This document shows, in pieces, positions 17,772 through 26,755 of a stretch of DNA of 64,000 nucleotides (the stretch's first letter is position 1; each line of letters starts with the position of its first letter). The notes under the pieces are model-generated. The model was not told the DNA's origin. It worked only from the letters and a program-made list of their open reading frames with translations, and searched no databases. Source of the stretch: Microvirga roseola (GTDB taxonomy: Bacteria; Pseudomonadota; Alphaproteobacteria; Rhizobiales; Beijerinckiaceae); the NCBI RefSeq assembly GCF_020866965.1, contig NZ_JAJATX010000004.1:125249-189248 (forward strand). The letters are read 5' to 3'. Made by a program: the position numbers and the translations under genes.

Positions 17772-18365
17772 GTGACCGCGTCCCGCCCCACGATCTACTT
17801 CATCCGCCACGGCGAGACGGACTGGAATCTCGAAGGCCGGCTCCAGGGGCAGAAGGACATCCCGCTCAACGATCTCGGCCGCGTGCAGGCGGAGGAGGCG
17901 GGCCGCCGTCTCCAGACCCTCGCACCCCACATCGAGGATCTCGCCTTCATCGCGAGCCCCATGGGGCGGACCCGCGAAACCATGGAGCGGCTGCGCCAGA
18001 CCATCGGCCTGCACCCGGAGGGCTACCGGCTCGACGAGCGCCTCGTCGAACTGACCTTCGGCTCCTGGGAGGGCATGACCTGGAAGGAGGTCCGCAAGGC
18101 CGAGCCGCAGATGGCCGCCATGCGCGAGCGCGACAAGTGGAACTACGCCCCGCCCGGCGGCGGCGAGAGCTACGCCATGCTGACGGAGCGCATCCGCCCC
18201 GTCCTGGAGGATCTCACCCGCGATACGGTCCTCGTCGCCCATGGCGGCGTCGCCCGCGCCTTTCTGGCCCTCTGCTGCGGGGTGTCTCCCCGCCAGGCCG
18301 CCAGCATCGACATCTGGCAGGGCAGGGTGCTGGTGATCGAGGGGCGCAATCACCGCTGGGTGTAG
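17772..18365 (+). CDS. Histidine phosphatase (phosphoglycerate mutase-like)
   Basis: A 197-residue branch-1 histidine phosphatase. The phosphohistidine motif is FIRHGETDWN (His about 14), with LVELTFGSWEG carrying the acid Glu, and LVAHGGVARA the second His. Members act as broad phosphomonoesterases or phosphoglycerate mutases; this size favours a phosphatase. The start is a GTG at 17772, 12 bp after fabI, so it is probably co-transcribed with it. Confidence 0.88.
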   Translation: MTASRPTIYFIRHGETDWNLEGRLQGQKDIPLNDLGRVQAEEAGRRLQTLAPHIEDLAFIASPMGRTRETMERLRQTIGLHPEGYRLDERLVELTFGSWEGMTWKEVRKAEPQMAAMRERDKWNYAPPGGGESYAMLTERIRPVLEDLTRDTVLVAHGGVARAFLALCCGVSPRQAASIDIWQGRVLVIEGRNHRWV

Positions 18366-18380
18366 AGCCCAGCGGAGCTC

Positions 18381-19289
18381 CTACGAGATTCGCAGTTTCA
18401 CCTCGCCGGGCTTTGCAAAGCGCTTCGCTCCTGCCACGCAGAGAATGACGGCAGTGGTCACGGCGATCATCGGCCATCCGACGCTCTCGTGCAGAAGCAT
18501 GGCCGAAAGCGTCAGCCCGAAAAAGGGCTGAAGGAGCTGCAGCTGGCCGACGCCGGCGATGCCTCCGAGAGCCAAGCCTCTGTACCAGAAGACGAAACCG
18601 ATCAGCATGGAAAACAGCGAAACGTATCCAAGCGCGAGCCAGGCCGGCATGGCAACGCCGCTCCATGACGCAGGGAAGGCGAGAAGCGTTCCTCCCGCCG
18701 TCAAAGGCAGTGACAGCACCAGCGCCCAGGAAATGACCTGCCATCCGCCCAGCTTGCGTGAGAGTTTGGCCCCTTCCGCATAGCCGAGGCCACAAAGTAG
18801 GATTGCCCCCAGCATCAGACTATCGCCGACCAGGGAGGCGGAGCCCCCATGGGCGAGCGCATATCCGGCGACCAGGGATCCCCCTAGGCCGGAGAACGCC
18901 CAGAACGCGGCCCGTGGCCGCTCCCCGCTTCGAAATACGCCGAACATGGCTGTGGTGAGGGGAAGCAGGCCGATGAGGACGATGGAATGGGCTGCGGTGA
19001 TGTGCTGGAGCGCGAAGGCCGTCAGCAGGGGAAAGCCCACGACCACACCCAGGGAGACGATAGCGAGCGGGACGTAGTCTTCCCGATCCGGCTGCTTCTG
19101 CCGCAAAGCGATGAGCAGCGCCGCTCCCAGAAGACCCGCAATGGTCGCCCGCGCCAGGGTGAGGAACAAAGGATCGAAGCCTGATACGGCGATGCGGGTT
19201 GCCGGCAGCGATCCGCTGAAGATCAGCACCCCGAGAAAGCCGCAGAGCCATCCTTCCGTCGTCCTGTCCATGCATCCGCCTCCCGACAT
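18381..19289 (-). CDS. EamA/DMT family transporter
   Basis: About 302 residues with ten predicted hydrophobic helices arranged as two EamA repeats (first from GWLCGFLGVLIFSGSLPATR, second from LVGDSLMLGAILLCGLGYAEG), the drug/metabolite transporter layout. Probably an inner-membrane exporter of amino acids or small metabolites. A start at 19271 (MDRTTEG) is as likely as 19289. It is divergent from a MocR-type regulator, a pairing in which the regulator commonly controls the transporter. Confidence 0.88.
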   Translation of the reverse strand: MSGGGCMDRTTEGWLCGFLGVLIFSGSLPATRIAVSGFDPLFLTLARATIAGLLGAALLIALRQKQPDREDYVPLAIVSLGVVVGFPLLTAFALQHITAAHSIVLIGLLPLTTAMFGVFRSGERPRAAFWAFSGLGGSLVAGYALAHGGSASLVGDSLMLGAILLCGLGYAEGAKLSRKLGGWQVISWALVLSLPLTAGGTLLAFPASWSGVAMPAWLALGYVSLFSMLIGFVFWYRGLALGGIAGVGQLQLLQPFFGLTLSAMLLHESVGWPMIAVTTAVILCVAGAKRFAKPGEVKLRIS

Positions 19290-19325
19290 GGCCTGTTTTC
19301 AATGAGGCGGCATGGCTTTTCCAGA

Positions 19326-19372
19326 TACGGTCCGGTACGGTTCGCCTGAACTGTTATGGCATGGGGAACAGT
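19326..19372. promoter_or_regulatory. Candidate MocR-type operator in divergent promoter
   Basis: Two direct TACGGT copies lie at 19326-19331 and 19336-19341, one helical turn apart. An inverted pair ACTGTT (19350-19355) and AACAGT (19367-19372) brackets the regulator's ATG at 19361. Direct repeats about one turn apart are typical of MocR operators, so autoregulation plus control of the EamA gene is inferred. Confidence 0.4.
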
Positions 19373-20785
19373 ACAGTGGACGACCTCTCAGCCCGTCGGC
19401 GCTCTGGAACCCAGGTTGAGCGCGTCATGCGAACGATCCGCGACCGGATCGCCAGCCGCTCCCTTGCCCCCGGCGCAAAAATTCCGTCGATCCGCTCCGC
19501 CGCCGAGACGATGCGAGTATCCAAGTCCACTGTGGTCGAGGCTTACGAGCGTCTGATGGCTGAGGGCATCATCAAATCCCGGCCCGGCTCGGGCTTTTAC
19601 AGCGCCGCCCCGCTGGCTCCTCTGTCCCTGGCGGAGATCGCCCCGCGCCTCGATCGCTCGATCGACCCGTTCTGGGTGTCTCGGCAGTCGCTCGAAGCCG
19701 GAGGCGACATGCTGAAGCCGGGTTGCGGTTGGCTGCCGAGCCATTGGATGCCCGAAGAGGAGATCCGCCGCTCGCTGCGCTCTCTCGCAAAGCTGGAGGA
19801 CCGGACCGGGCTCACCGACTACGGCTCGCCTCTCGGACTATCTGCTCTGCGGCAGTACCTGTCGCGGCGGATGGCGGAGCAGGACCTGCATGTAACGGTT
19901 GAGCAAATCCTTCTGACGGATTCGGGTACGCAGGCCATCGACCTCGTCTGCCGGCTTCTGCTCCAGCCGGGAGACACGGTGCTTGTGGACGATCCCTGCT
20001 ATTTCAACTTCCTTGCCTTGCTGCGCGCGCATCAGGCAAAGGCCGTTGGCGTGCCCTATACTGCTACGGGTCCCGACATAAGCCTTTTCGAGCAAGCGTT
20101 GGCCGACCATCGGCCTCGCCTCTACATCACCAATTCCGGGCTTCACAATCCTACGGGAGCGGCGCTCTCGGCCGTGACCGCGCACAAGGTCCTGAAACTC
20201 GCGGAGAAGCACGATCTCATCATCGTCGAGGATGACATCTTCGCGGATTTCGAGATCGAGCCTGCTCCCCGGCTGGCTGCTCTCGATGGTCTCGACCGTG
20301 TGGTGCGGGTGGGCAGCTTCTCCAAGGCCTTATCGGCATCGTTCCGGTGCGGGTACGTCGCCAGTAGCCGGGACTGGATCGATAAACTGACAGATCATCG
20401 GATTGCGACGGGTTTCTCCAGCAGTCGCCTGACAGAGGAACTGGTCCTCGGCGTGCTGAGCAGCGGTGCGTACCGCAAGCATAGGGAGATCCTGCGAGGG
20501 CGTCTCGCCGAAGCGAGGGCGGCAACGCTCCCCCGGTTGAGGGCGCTTGGGATCGAGCCGTGGATAGAGCCCAGGGCGGGCATGTTTGTCTGGGGCCGGC
20601 TGCCCGGCGGGATGGACGCGGCCCATGTTGCGCGTCACGCGCTCGCGGACGGTGCGGTTCTCGCCCCCGGCAATGTCTTCAGCGCATCACAGACGATGAC
20701 CGGCTTTCTTCGGTTCAACGTCGCACAATGTGCCGACGACCGGGTTTTCGACATTCTCGAAAAGGCAATGAGGCGGGCCGCCTGA
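19361..20785 (+). CDS. MocR/PdxR-type GntR regulator with aminotransferase domain
   Basis: A 474-residue fusion. Residues about 15-85 form a GntR winged helix (IRDRIASRSLAPGAKIPSIR, SKSTVVEAYERLMAEG, RPGSGFY). Residues about 110-470 are a fold-type I aminotransferase, with the PLP Lys in GSFSKALSASFRCGY and the earlier NSGLHNPTG loop. Such regulators sense PLP or amino-acid adducts. It is divergent from the EamA exporter gene with repeats in between. The start at 19361 lies inside an inverted repeat. Confidence 0.93.
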   Translation: MGNSTVDDLSARRRSGTQVERVMRTIRDRIASRSLAPGAKIPSIRSAAETMRVSKSTVVEAYERLMAEGIIKSRPGSGFYSAAPLAPLSLAEIAPRLDRSIDPFWVSRQSLEAGGDMLKPGCGWLPSHWMPEEEIRRSLRSLAKLEDRTGLTDYGSPLGLSALRQYLSRRMAEQDLHVTVEQILLTDSGTQAIDLVCRLLLQPGDTVLVDDPCYFNFLALLRAHQAKAVGVPYTATGPDISLFEQALADHRPRLYITNSGLHNPTGAALSAVTAHKVLKLAEKHDLIIVEDDIFADFEIEPAPRLAALDGLDRVVRVGSFSKALSASFRCGYVASSRDWIDKLTDHRIATGFSSSRLTEELVLGVLSSGAYRKHREILRGRLAEARAATLPRLRALGIEPWIEPRAGMFVWGRLPGGMDAAHVARHALADGAVLAPGNVFSASQTMTGFLRFNVAQCADDRVFDILEKAMRRAA

Positions 20786-20905
20786 TGAGACCCGGCGCTG
20801 GGAGCGCATGACGACGGCCTTCCGCCGCCGGGAGGCTCGACCGCCATGTGGGCGTGACTCCCGGGCGCTTTGGTTTTAAGAGGCCTTGTACCTCGAAGAA
20901 GCGCC

Positions 20906-22021
20906 ATGTCCCACAACACCTTCGGTCATCTTTTCCGCGTCACCACCTTCGGCGAAAGCCATGGGCCGGCCCTCGGCTGCGTGGTCGACGGCTGTCCGCC
21001 CATGATCCCGCTGGAAGCGGCCGAGATCCAGGCGGAGCTCGATCGGCGCCGGCCGGGGCAGTCGCGATTCACGACGCAGCGGCAGGAGCCGGACCAGGTG
21101 AAGGTCCTGTCTGGCGTCTTCATCGACGAGCGCACGGGCCGGCAGGTCACGACCGGGACCCCCATCGCGCTGATGATCGAGAACGTGGACCAGCGCTCGA
21201 GGGATTATTCCGAGATCAAGGAGAGCTACCGTCCGGGCCATGCGGATTTCACCTACGATGTGAAATACGGCATCCGCGACTATCGCGGGGGCGGGCGCTC
21301 CTCGGCCCGCGAGACGGCGGCGCGTGTCGCTGCAGGCGCAATCGCCCGAAAGGTGCTGCCCGGCGTTACGATCCGCGGTGCGCTCGTGCAAATGGGCCCC
21401 TATGTCATCGACCGGAACAACTGGGACTGGGACGAGGTGTCCCGCAACCCGTTCTTCTGCCCGGACGCCAAGGCCGCGGCCTTCTACGAGGAATACCTGG
21501 ATGGGCTGCGCAAGGACGGCTCCTCCATCGGCGCGGTTCTGGAGATCGTGGCGGAGGGCGTGCCGCCGGGTCTTGGCGCTCCGGTCTACGGCAAGCTCGA
21601 CGCGGACCTTGCCGCTGCGCTCATGTCCATCAATGCGGTGAAAGGCGTCGAGATCGGCGACGGCTTTGCCGCAGCAAGCCTACGTGGCGAGGAGAACGCG
21701 GACGAGATGCGGCCCGGCAACCGGGGCGCGCCGACCTTCCTGTCGAACCATGCGGGCGGCGTCCTCGGCGGCATCTCCACCGGCCAGCCGGTCGTGTGCC
21801 GCTTCGCCGTGAAGCCGACCTCCTCGATCCTGACGCCCCGCGCCAGCGTCACCCGTTCCGGTGCGGAGGCGGAGGTCAGGACCAAGGGGCGGCACGATCC
21901 CTGTGTGGGCATTCGTGCGGTGCCGGTGGGTGAGGCCATGGTGGCCTGTGTCCTGGCTGATCACGTCCTGCGCCATCGGGGGCAGGTGGGGGAAAGTGCT
22001 CCCTGGCCGATCAAATCCTGA
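20906..22021 (+). CDS. aroC: Chorismate synthase
   Basis: A 371-residue FMN-dependent enzyme making chorismate from 5-enolpyruvylshikimate 3-phosphate. Signatures present are [17 protein letters not shown] (residues about 13-29), [16 protein letters not shown], and the C-terminal [17 protein letters not shown]. The ATG at 20906 has GAAGAAG upstream and begins [18 protein letters not shown] as in the family. It ends 45 bp before the HTH-RibB gene, with an AT-rich palindrome between. Confidence 0.97.
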   Translation: MSHNTFGHLFRVTTFGESHGPALGCVVDGCPPMIPLEAAEIQAELDRRRPGQSRFTTQRQEPDQVKVLSGVFIDERTGRQVTTGTPIALMIENVDQRSRDYSEIKESYRPGHADFTYDVKYGIRDYRGGGRSSARETAARVAAGAIARKVLPGVTIRGALVQMGPYVIDRNNWDWDEVSRNPFFCPDAKAAAFYEEYLDGLRKDGSSIGAVLEIVAEGVPPGLGAPVYGKLDADLAAALMSINAVKGVEIGDGFAAASLRGEENADEMRPGNRGAPTFLSNHAGGVLGGISTGQPVVCRFAVKPTSSILTPRASVTRSGAEAEVRTKGRHDPCVGIRAVPVGEAMVACVLADHVLRHRGQVGESAPWPIKS

Positions 22022-22023
22022 CA

Positions 22024-22042
22024 ATTTTAGTTTTACTAAAAT
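22024..22042. promoter_or_regulatory. AT-rich 8+3+8 inverted repeat before HTH-ribB
   Basis: Perfect arms ATTTTAGT and ACTAAAAT surround TTT, between the aroC stop (22021) and the ATG at 22067. It is strikingly AT-rich for this genome. It could be an operator bound by the HTH module encoded next, or a weak hairpin terminator for aroC. There is no room here for an FMN riboswitch. Confidence 0.45.
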
Positions 22043-22066
22043 CGCGTCCTCGGCTAATCCACCGCC

Positions 22067-23356
22067 ATGAAACTGGCTGAGTGGTTATCCCGTAATGGCA
22101 TGTCGCGCGTGGAATTCGCGCGCCGGATCGGCGTCACGCCTGGCGCCGTCACCCAGCTCTGCAACTCCGAACATGCCTGGCTCTCCCGGGACACGGCCGA
22201 AGTGATCGCCCGTGAGACCCGCGGAGGCGTCACGCCCAACGACTTTCTGCCCACATCCGCCAAGGAGGCTCTGATGCCCAATTCCGTCACCGACGCCATC
22301 GAGGCTTTCGCCCGCGGTGAAATTATCATCGTCACGGATGACGACGACCGCGAGAACGAGGGCGACCTCATCGTCGCCGCCTCCCTCTGCACGCCGGAGA
22401 AGATGGCCTTCATCATCCGTAATACCTGCGGCATCGTCTGCGCGCCGCTGACCGCCTCGGAAGCCCGCCGCCTGCGGCTCGACCCGATGGTGGCCTCCAA
22501 CGATGCGCCGCTCGGAACGGCCTTCACCGTGTCGGTCGATGTGAGGCACGGGCTGACCACCGGCATCTCCGCCGAGCAGCGCTCCAATACCGTGCGCGCT
22601 CTCGCCAACAACAACATGGGCGCAGTCGATTTCGTGCGGCCGGGCCACGTATTCCCGTTGATCGCCAAGGACGGCGGCGTTCTCATGCGCTCCGGCCATA
22701 CGGAAGCGGCGGTCGATCTCTGCAAGCTCGCAGGTCTGCCCCCCGTCGGCGTCATCTGCGAACTCGCAAACGACGACGGCACGGTGATGAAGGGCGCGCA
22801 GATCGACGCCTTCGCCGAGAAGCACAGCCTCAAGCGCATCTCGGTCGCGGATCTCATCGCCTATCGCCAGGCGCGCGAAAAACTTGTGGAGCGAATCGCA
22901 ACCTTCCCGATCGAAACGCAGTGGGGCCCTTTCACGGGCTATGCCTATTCGACGCCTTTCGACAGCGTGCAACACATGGCCATCGTTCATGGCCGCATCG
23001 GCGACGGTCGCAACCTGCCCGTGCGCCTGCACCGCGCCAATGCGCTCACCGATGTATTCGAGGGCGGCAGGACGATCGCTGCGGCGATGCAGCGCTTCGT
23101 GAAGGAGGGCAGGGGCGTGCTCGTCTATCTGCGCGACGGCACGGCCGGCGTGCCTGTGACGAACTTCACGGATGACGAAACGACGGCCTCGGAAGCCATG
23201 CGCTCGAACCAGTGGCGGGAAGTCGGCTTGGGTGCGCAGATCCTCAAAGATTTGGGCGTCGTTTCCATCCGCAATCTTGCCACATCTTCCCGCTCATACG
23301 TGGGATTGGCTGGCTTCGGAATCGAGCTCCTTGCCGAGGAGCCGCTCGAAGCTTAA
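22067..23356 (+). CDS. ribB: HTH-fused 3,4-dihydroxy-2-butanone-4-phosphate synthase with GCHII-like tail (RibBX type)
   Basis: A 429-residue riboflavin pathway protein. Residues 1-60 look like a Cro/YdaS-type helix-turn-helix (FARRIGVTPGAVTQLCNSE). Residues about 71-275 are DHBP synthase, which makes the four-carbon precursor from ribulose 5-phosphate, with DDDDRENEGD (91-100) and MRSGHTEAAVDL. Residues about 285-425 resemble GTP cyclohydrolase II but lack its zinc cysteines, so that activity is not expected. An internal ATG at 22274 (Met70) has AAGGAGG at 22262-22268, so a shorter RibB of 360 residues may also, or only, be made. Confidence 0.85.
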   Translation: MKLAEWLSRNGMSRVEFARRIGVTPGAVTQLCNSEHAWLSRDTAEVIARETRGGVTPNDFLPTSAKEALMPNSVTDAIEAFARGEIIIVTDDDDRENEGDLIVAASLCTPEKMAFIIRNTCGIVCAPLTASEARRLRLDPMVASNDAPLGTAFTVSVDVRHGLTTGISAEQRSNTVRALANNNMGAVDFVRPGHVFPLIAKDGGVLMRSGHTEAAVDLCKLAGLPPVGVICELANDDGTVMKGAQIDAFAEKHSLKRISVADLIAYRQAREKLVERIATFPIETQWGPFTGYAYSTPFDSVQHMAIVHGRIGDGRNLPVRLHRANALTDVFEGGRTIAAAMQRFVKEGRGVLVYLRDGTAGVPVTNFTDDETTASEAMRSNQWREVGLGAQILKDLGVVSIRNLATSSRSYVGLAGFGIELLAEEPLEA

Positions 23357-23425
23357 CCATAATGATACCAATCCTCCGCTCAGACTTTTTCCGAAGTCTC
23401 CTCACCACACGGCTACGGCTTCCGT

Positions 23426-24850
23426 TTGAACCAAGTTCGCGACCGATCGAACCTGACTTGTGCCGCGCGCGCGGAGGGGAGATCGGACGAAGGGCTCGAG
23501 GAACGTGATAACAGATATGGTCTTCCGCTCTCCGGGCTCTGGGCTCCGCTGATCCTTCTCCGGCTTGCTGCTGGGCGCATCATCACCGGAAAGCCTGGAC
23601 GGGATGCCCTTTTCCTCGCGGCGCGCCTCATCGGTGCGCGGGCGATGTCGATCCTGACGTTGATCGTTGCGGCGTGGCTGGTGGACATCGAAGCCTTCGC
23701 CGAGTTCGGCGTCTATCAGACATTCGCGTCACTGGCCTGGATCGCTCTGTTCCTCCGCTACGAGGCCGCCATCGTCGCAGCGCAGACCGATGAAGATGCG
23801 GGCCAGGCGCTGCGTCTCTGCCTTGTTGTCGGCGGCGCGCTTTGGATCGTCTTTTCGGTCGTGGCTGTCGGAGTCGGCACCAGTGATCTGATGCGGATGC
23901 AGGTCGCCCTGCTGCTGCCGCTTTCCAACTTAGCGCGCGGCATCCTGCGCCTTGCCTTTGTGGTGACGACACGGATCGGCGATTTCAAAGGTCTTGGACG
24001 CGGATCCCTCGTTCAGGCGCTTCTGCAGCCGACGACGCTGCTCATTCTCGTCCTGTCGCCGGTCGAGGACACCTTTTGCTTCGTCATCGCCGATATCGTC
24101 GGACATGGAGGCTGGGCAGCCTATCTCGTGTGGCGCCGCAGGCAGCATCTGCGGCCACTGATGCAGGGATGGGCGAAGGCGGCGCTCACCGACACGGCCC
24201 GGCAGTGGAAAAACCTGCCGATCTACAACCTGCCGGCCTCCTTCCTTGGCCTTGCCTTCGTCCTGTCGCCGCTTCTGATCATGCCGATCGTGGCCGACGA
24301 CGTGCTCGCCGGTCACATGGCGCTGGCCTACCGCATCTTCGACGTGCCGACGCAGATCATTACGGGCGCGTCGACTCCGATCTTCCTGAACCGGCTGCGG
24401 CCATCGGCCGACAGGGCAAACCCGATCTTCCACCGGCACGTCATGCTGGGCCTGATCGTGGTGCTCGGGGCGGCCTATGCCGCCATGGCGGGATTGCTGA
24501 TCCTGGCGGATCCACTTTTGAACGGCACGGGGCTTGGCAACCTTGCCGAGGTGGTTCCGTACGTGGCTCTCTTCCAGCTTTTCGTCGCCCTGGCCGCGCC
24601 GGTCGGGGATTCGTGCGCCCTCTTCCCGCAGCAGAAGCGCCTCATGGCGATCCACGGGCTGGCGGTGCTCGCCGGCCTTGCCGTCGTGGTGCTCGCCCCG
24701 GGCCCGACGCCTTACGGTGTCCTGCTGTCGCTGGCTCTATTGTCGGGCCTGCGGACACTAGCGCTCGGCGAGCTGCTGCATAAACTGTCGAGCATAAGCC
24801 GCCGCGCCTTCACGAAGGCGCCGATCAGCCCCGCATATCCCGCCCCATGA
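23426..24850 (+). CDS. Oligosaccharide flippase / polysaccharide biosynthesis membrane protein
   Basis: Up to 474 residues with about twelve hydrophobic helices from residue 65 on, in the pattern of Wzx/MATE-like flippases ([20 protein letters not shown], then [16 protein letters not shown]). Likely an inner-membrane exporter of a lipid-linked glycan. The frame opens with TTG at 23426; the first 60 residues are hydrophilic and unlike the family, so a later start is likely and the true start is unresolved. Its 3' end overlaps the convergent deacetylase-like gene by 26 bp. No other glycan genes are adjacent here. Confidence 0.7.
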   Translation: MNQVRDRSNLTCAARAEGRSDEGLEERDNRYGLPLSGLWAPLILLRLAAGRIITGKPGRDALFLAARLIGARAMSILTLIVAAWLVDIEAFAEFGVYQTFASLAWIALFLRYEAAIVAAQTDEDAGQALRLCLVVGGALWIVFSVVAVGVGTSDLMRMQVALLLPLSNLARGILRLAFVVTTRIGDFKGLGRGSLVQALLQPTTLLILVLSPVEDTFCFVIADIVGHGGWAAYLVWRRRQHLRPLMQGWAKAALTDTARQWKNLPIYNLPASFLGLAFVLSPLLIMPIVADDVLAGHMALAYRIFDVPTQIITGASTPIFLNRLRPSADRANPIFHRHVMLGLIVVLGAAYAAMAGLLILADPLLNGTGLGNLAEVVPYVALFQLFVALAAPVGDSCALFPQQKRLMAIHGLAVLAGLAVVVLAPGPTPYGVLLSLALLSGLRTLALGELLHKLSSISRRAFTKAPISPAYPAP

Positions 24851-25766
24851 GGGCGTCGAGGTGGAAGGCGACAGATTTCGAGAGCCCTTCGAGATCGTAG
24901 CCGCCCTCGAGAAGGGAAACGATGCGCTGGCCGCAATGCCGGTCCGCGAGGGCCATGAGCTTATGCGTCGCCCAGGCGAAATCCGACTCCGTCAGGCTCA
25001 GGCTCGCCAGCGGATCGCGCCAATGGGCGTCGAAACCGGCCGAGATCACGATGAGGTCCGGCGCGAAGGAGTCGATCCGCGGAAGGACGATGGTCTCCAG
25101 CGCTTCGCGGAAGGCCTCGCTTCCATCGCCTGCGCTCAGGGGCGCGTTGACGATGGTGCCGTGCTCGCCCGTCTCCGATGCCGCGCCGGTGCCAGGATAG
25201 AGCGGTGCTTCGTGCGTGGAGCAGTAGAGTACGCTGCTATCACTCCAGAAGATGTCCTGCGTGCCGTTGCCGTGATGGACGTCCCAGTCGAAGATCGCGA
25301 CCCGCTCAGCCCCGTAGCGGCTCTGGGCATGGCGCGCAGCGATCGCCGCATTGTTGAAGAAGCAGAAACCCATGGCCCTGATGCGCTCGGCGTGGTGGCC
25401 CGGCGGGCGCATGGCGACGAAGGCATTGGCAGCGCGTCCGGACATCACCTCGTCGACGGCGAACACGGCGCCGCCCGCCCCGCGCAGGGCCGCCTCGTAG
25501 GTGCCGGGCGACATGACCGTGTCCTCGTCGATCCGGACCAGTCCCTCCCGCGGCGAGATCTCCCGCAAGCGGACGACGTAGTCTTCCGGATGGGCCAGGA
25601 TCAGGCTCTCCATCTCCGCCATCGGCGCCGGCTCGCGGACGAGGGCCGTGAAGCGCTCCTTCTCCAGGGCGCGCTCGATGGCGCGGATCCGGTCCGGCCT
25701 TTCGGGGTGGCCGAGAGGGGTTTCATGGGCGAGGGCGGCCGGATGGCTGATGTAAAGTGTGGTCAT
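24825..25766 (-). CDS. Histone deacetylase / acetoin utilization-family hydrolase
   Basis: A 313-residue zinc amidohydrolase of the HDAC/AcuC/APAH superfamily. RPPGHHAE carries the paired catalytic His, [12 protein letters not shown] the zinc Asp/His, and [12 protein letters not shown] a further Asp; [11 protein letters not shown] is the C-terminal Gly-rich loop. In bacteria such enzymes deacetylate polyamines or protein lysines. The start ATG is at 25766. No partner acetyltransferase gene lies beside it. Confidence 0.92.
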   Translation of the reverse strand: MTTLYISHPAALAHETPLGHPERPDRIRAIERALEKERFTALVREPAPMAEMESLILAHPEDYVVRLREISPREGLVRIDEDTVMSPGTYEAALRGAGGAVFAVDEVMSGRAANAFVAMRPPGHHAERIRAMGFCFFNNAAIAARHAQSRYGAERVAIFDWDVHHGNGTQDIFWSDSSVLYCSTHEAPLYPGTGAASETGEHGTIVNAPLSAGDGSEAFREALETIVLPRIDSFAPDLIVISAGFDAHWRDPLASLSLTESDFAWATHKLMALADRHCGQRIVSLLEGGYDLEGLSKSVAFHLDALMGRDMRG

Positions 25767-25910
25767 GGGCGCTCTTGATTGAGGGTTGCCGCTACTGTCG
25801 CAGCGTCACGAGCGCCTGTCCATTCCGTGCTTCATTCCGGCGAGGCAGTTCATGCTTCGCCGGAAAAGACCTGAGGCGAGGCTCATCTCGGAGCCGGGAG
25901 TGCGAGGGCC

Positions 25911-26099
25911 TCAGCCCAAGACTGCTTCTTTACGCAGGATCGCAGGGAGTTCGCGATTCGGCTGCCGGGTCGGCTGTGGCTTGGCGGCCTGCACGGCCGC
26001 CGCAAGGGCCGGAAGAGCGACGGGCTTGAAGGCGGAAGCAGGCTGGGCTTCCGCCGGGCGTTTCGGGCCGGGTTCTTGGTTCGTAGCGCGGTGAATCAT
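25911..26099 (-). CDS. Possible small Ala/Pro-rich protein, 62 aa
   Basis: A short ORF beginning MIHRATNQEPGPKRP, rich in Ala, Pro and Gln and lacking hydrophobic segments; the second half has ALPALAAAVQAAK. AGGGAG sits about 5-10 nt before the ATG, which is the main support. No family is recognised. The surrounding interval 25767-26242 has no other convincing gene, so this may be real or chance. Confidence 0.35.
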   Translation of the reverse strand: MIHRATNQEPGPKRPAEAQPASAFKPVALPALAAAVQAAKPQPTRQPNRELPAILRKEAVLG

Positions 26100-26182
26100 G
26101 ATGCTCCCTATAAGTTTCTGGGCCGTTTCGACGACCTGACCGCATGATCCGGTCTGTCGTGACCGCTTCGGGGCGGAGCCGT

Positions 26183-26212
26183 GATCATTTGCTGGCTAGT
26201 CAGCAAATGATC
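26183..26212. terminator. Perfect 12 bp hairpin between genes
   Basis: GATCATTTGCTG and CAGCAAATGATC are perfect arms around GCTAGT. The hairpin lies 30 bp beyond the end of the DoxX gene (minus strand). No T tract follows, so it may be a transcript-stabilising hairpin, a factor-dependent end, or an operator. Confidence 0.4.
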
Positions 26213-26242
26213 CAGGCAGGCTTAACCTCTGGTGAATGTCCG

Positions 26243-26698
26243 TCAGGCTCCGGTGCCGATGGCGTAGTCCAGCTCGCGCTCGTGCGTGGCGGTACGCCGT
26301 GGGCGCAAAGCAAGGACCGAGACGAGAACCAGCGCGCCGATCATCCCGACATGCTCCGTGGCGGTGTGGAAGGCGACGACGGCGCGCTCCCCGTCCAGGC
26401 TCCAGAAGTTGTGGACGATCGGGATGGTCAGGAAGGTGAAGACCCCGAGCGCCCCCGCGCCCAGCCAGGTCCAGCGGTTGGCGATGATGAGGGCGGAGCC
26501 GCCGAGCTGAACGATGACCGTCAGCGTGTTGAAGAACCAGGCGGGCTCGAGCCCGAAGTGGCTCATCTCCGCCATGCCTCCTGAGAAATCCAGGAGCTTG
26601 GCGAGGCCGCTGCCCCAGAACGGGAAGGTGAGAAGAATACGGGCGGCGACTTCCGTGATGCGGCTCGACAGAACCGCATCGATCCAGCGTGGCGTCAT
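26243..26698 (-). CDS. DoxX family membrane protein (151 aa)
   Basis: A four-helix inner-membrane protein of the DoxX family. Helices include AARILLTFPFWGSGLAKLLDF (with the conserved small-residue/Lys motif), a second LTVIVQLGGSALIIANRW, a third GALGVFTFLTIPIVHNFW and a fourth HVGMIGALVLVSVLAL. The family is linked to redox or thiol stress in some bacteria, but no role can be assigned. It is a single gene with a hairpin just after its stop. A second DoxX gene occurs near 32 kb. Confidence 0.85.
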   Translation of the reverse strand: MTPRWIDAVLSSRITEVAARILLTFPFWGSGLAKLLDFSGGMAEMSHFGLEPAWFFNTLTVIVQLGGSALIIANRWTWLGAGALGVFTFLTIPIVHNFWSLDGERAVVAFHTATEHVGMIGALVLVSVLALRPRRTATHERELDYAIGTGA

Positions 26699-26755
26699 GA
26701 ATAGCTCCCCTGTGGGTTGGTTGACGATAGGGAGGCCTATACCGCCAAGCTCTTG

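Noticed and set aside
16743..18353. Minus-strand frame of 536 codons
   Set aside because: Antisense to fabI and the histidine phosphatase, both secure.
22022..22066. FMN riboswitch before ribB
   Set aside because: The gap is only 45 bp and has no RFN-element boxes; the palindrome is a different kind of signal.
24825..24850. Frameshift at the flippase/deacetylase overlap
   Set aside because: A 26 bp convergent overlap is normal; both C-termini look natural.
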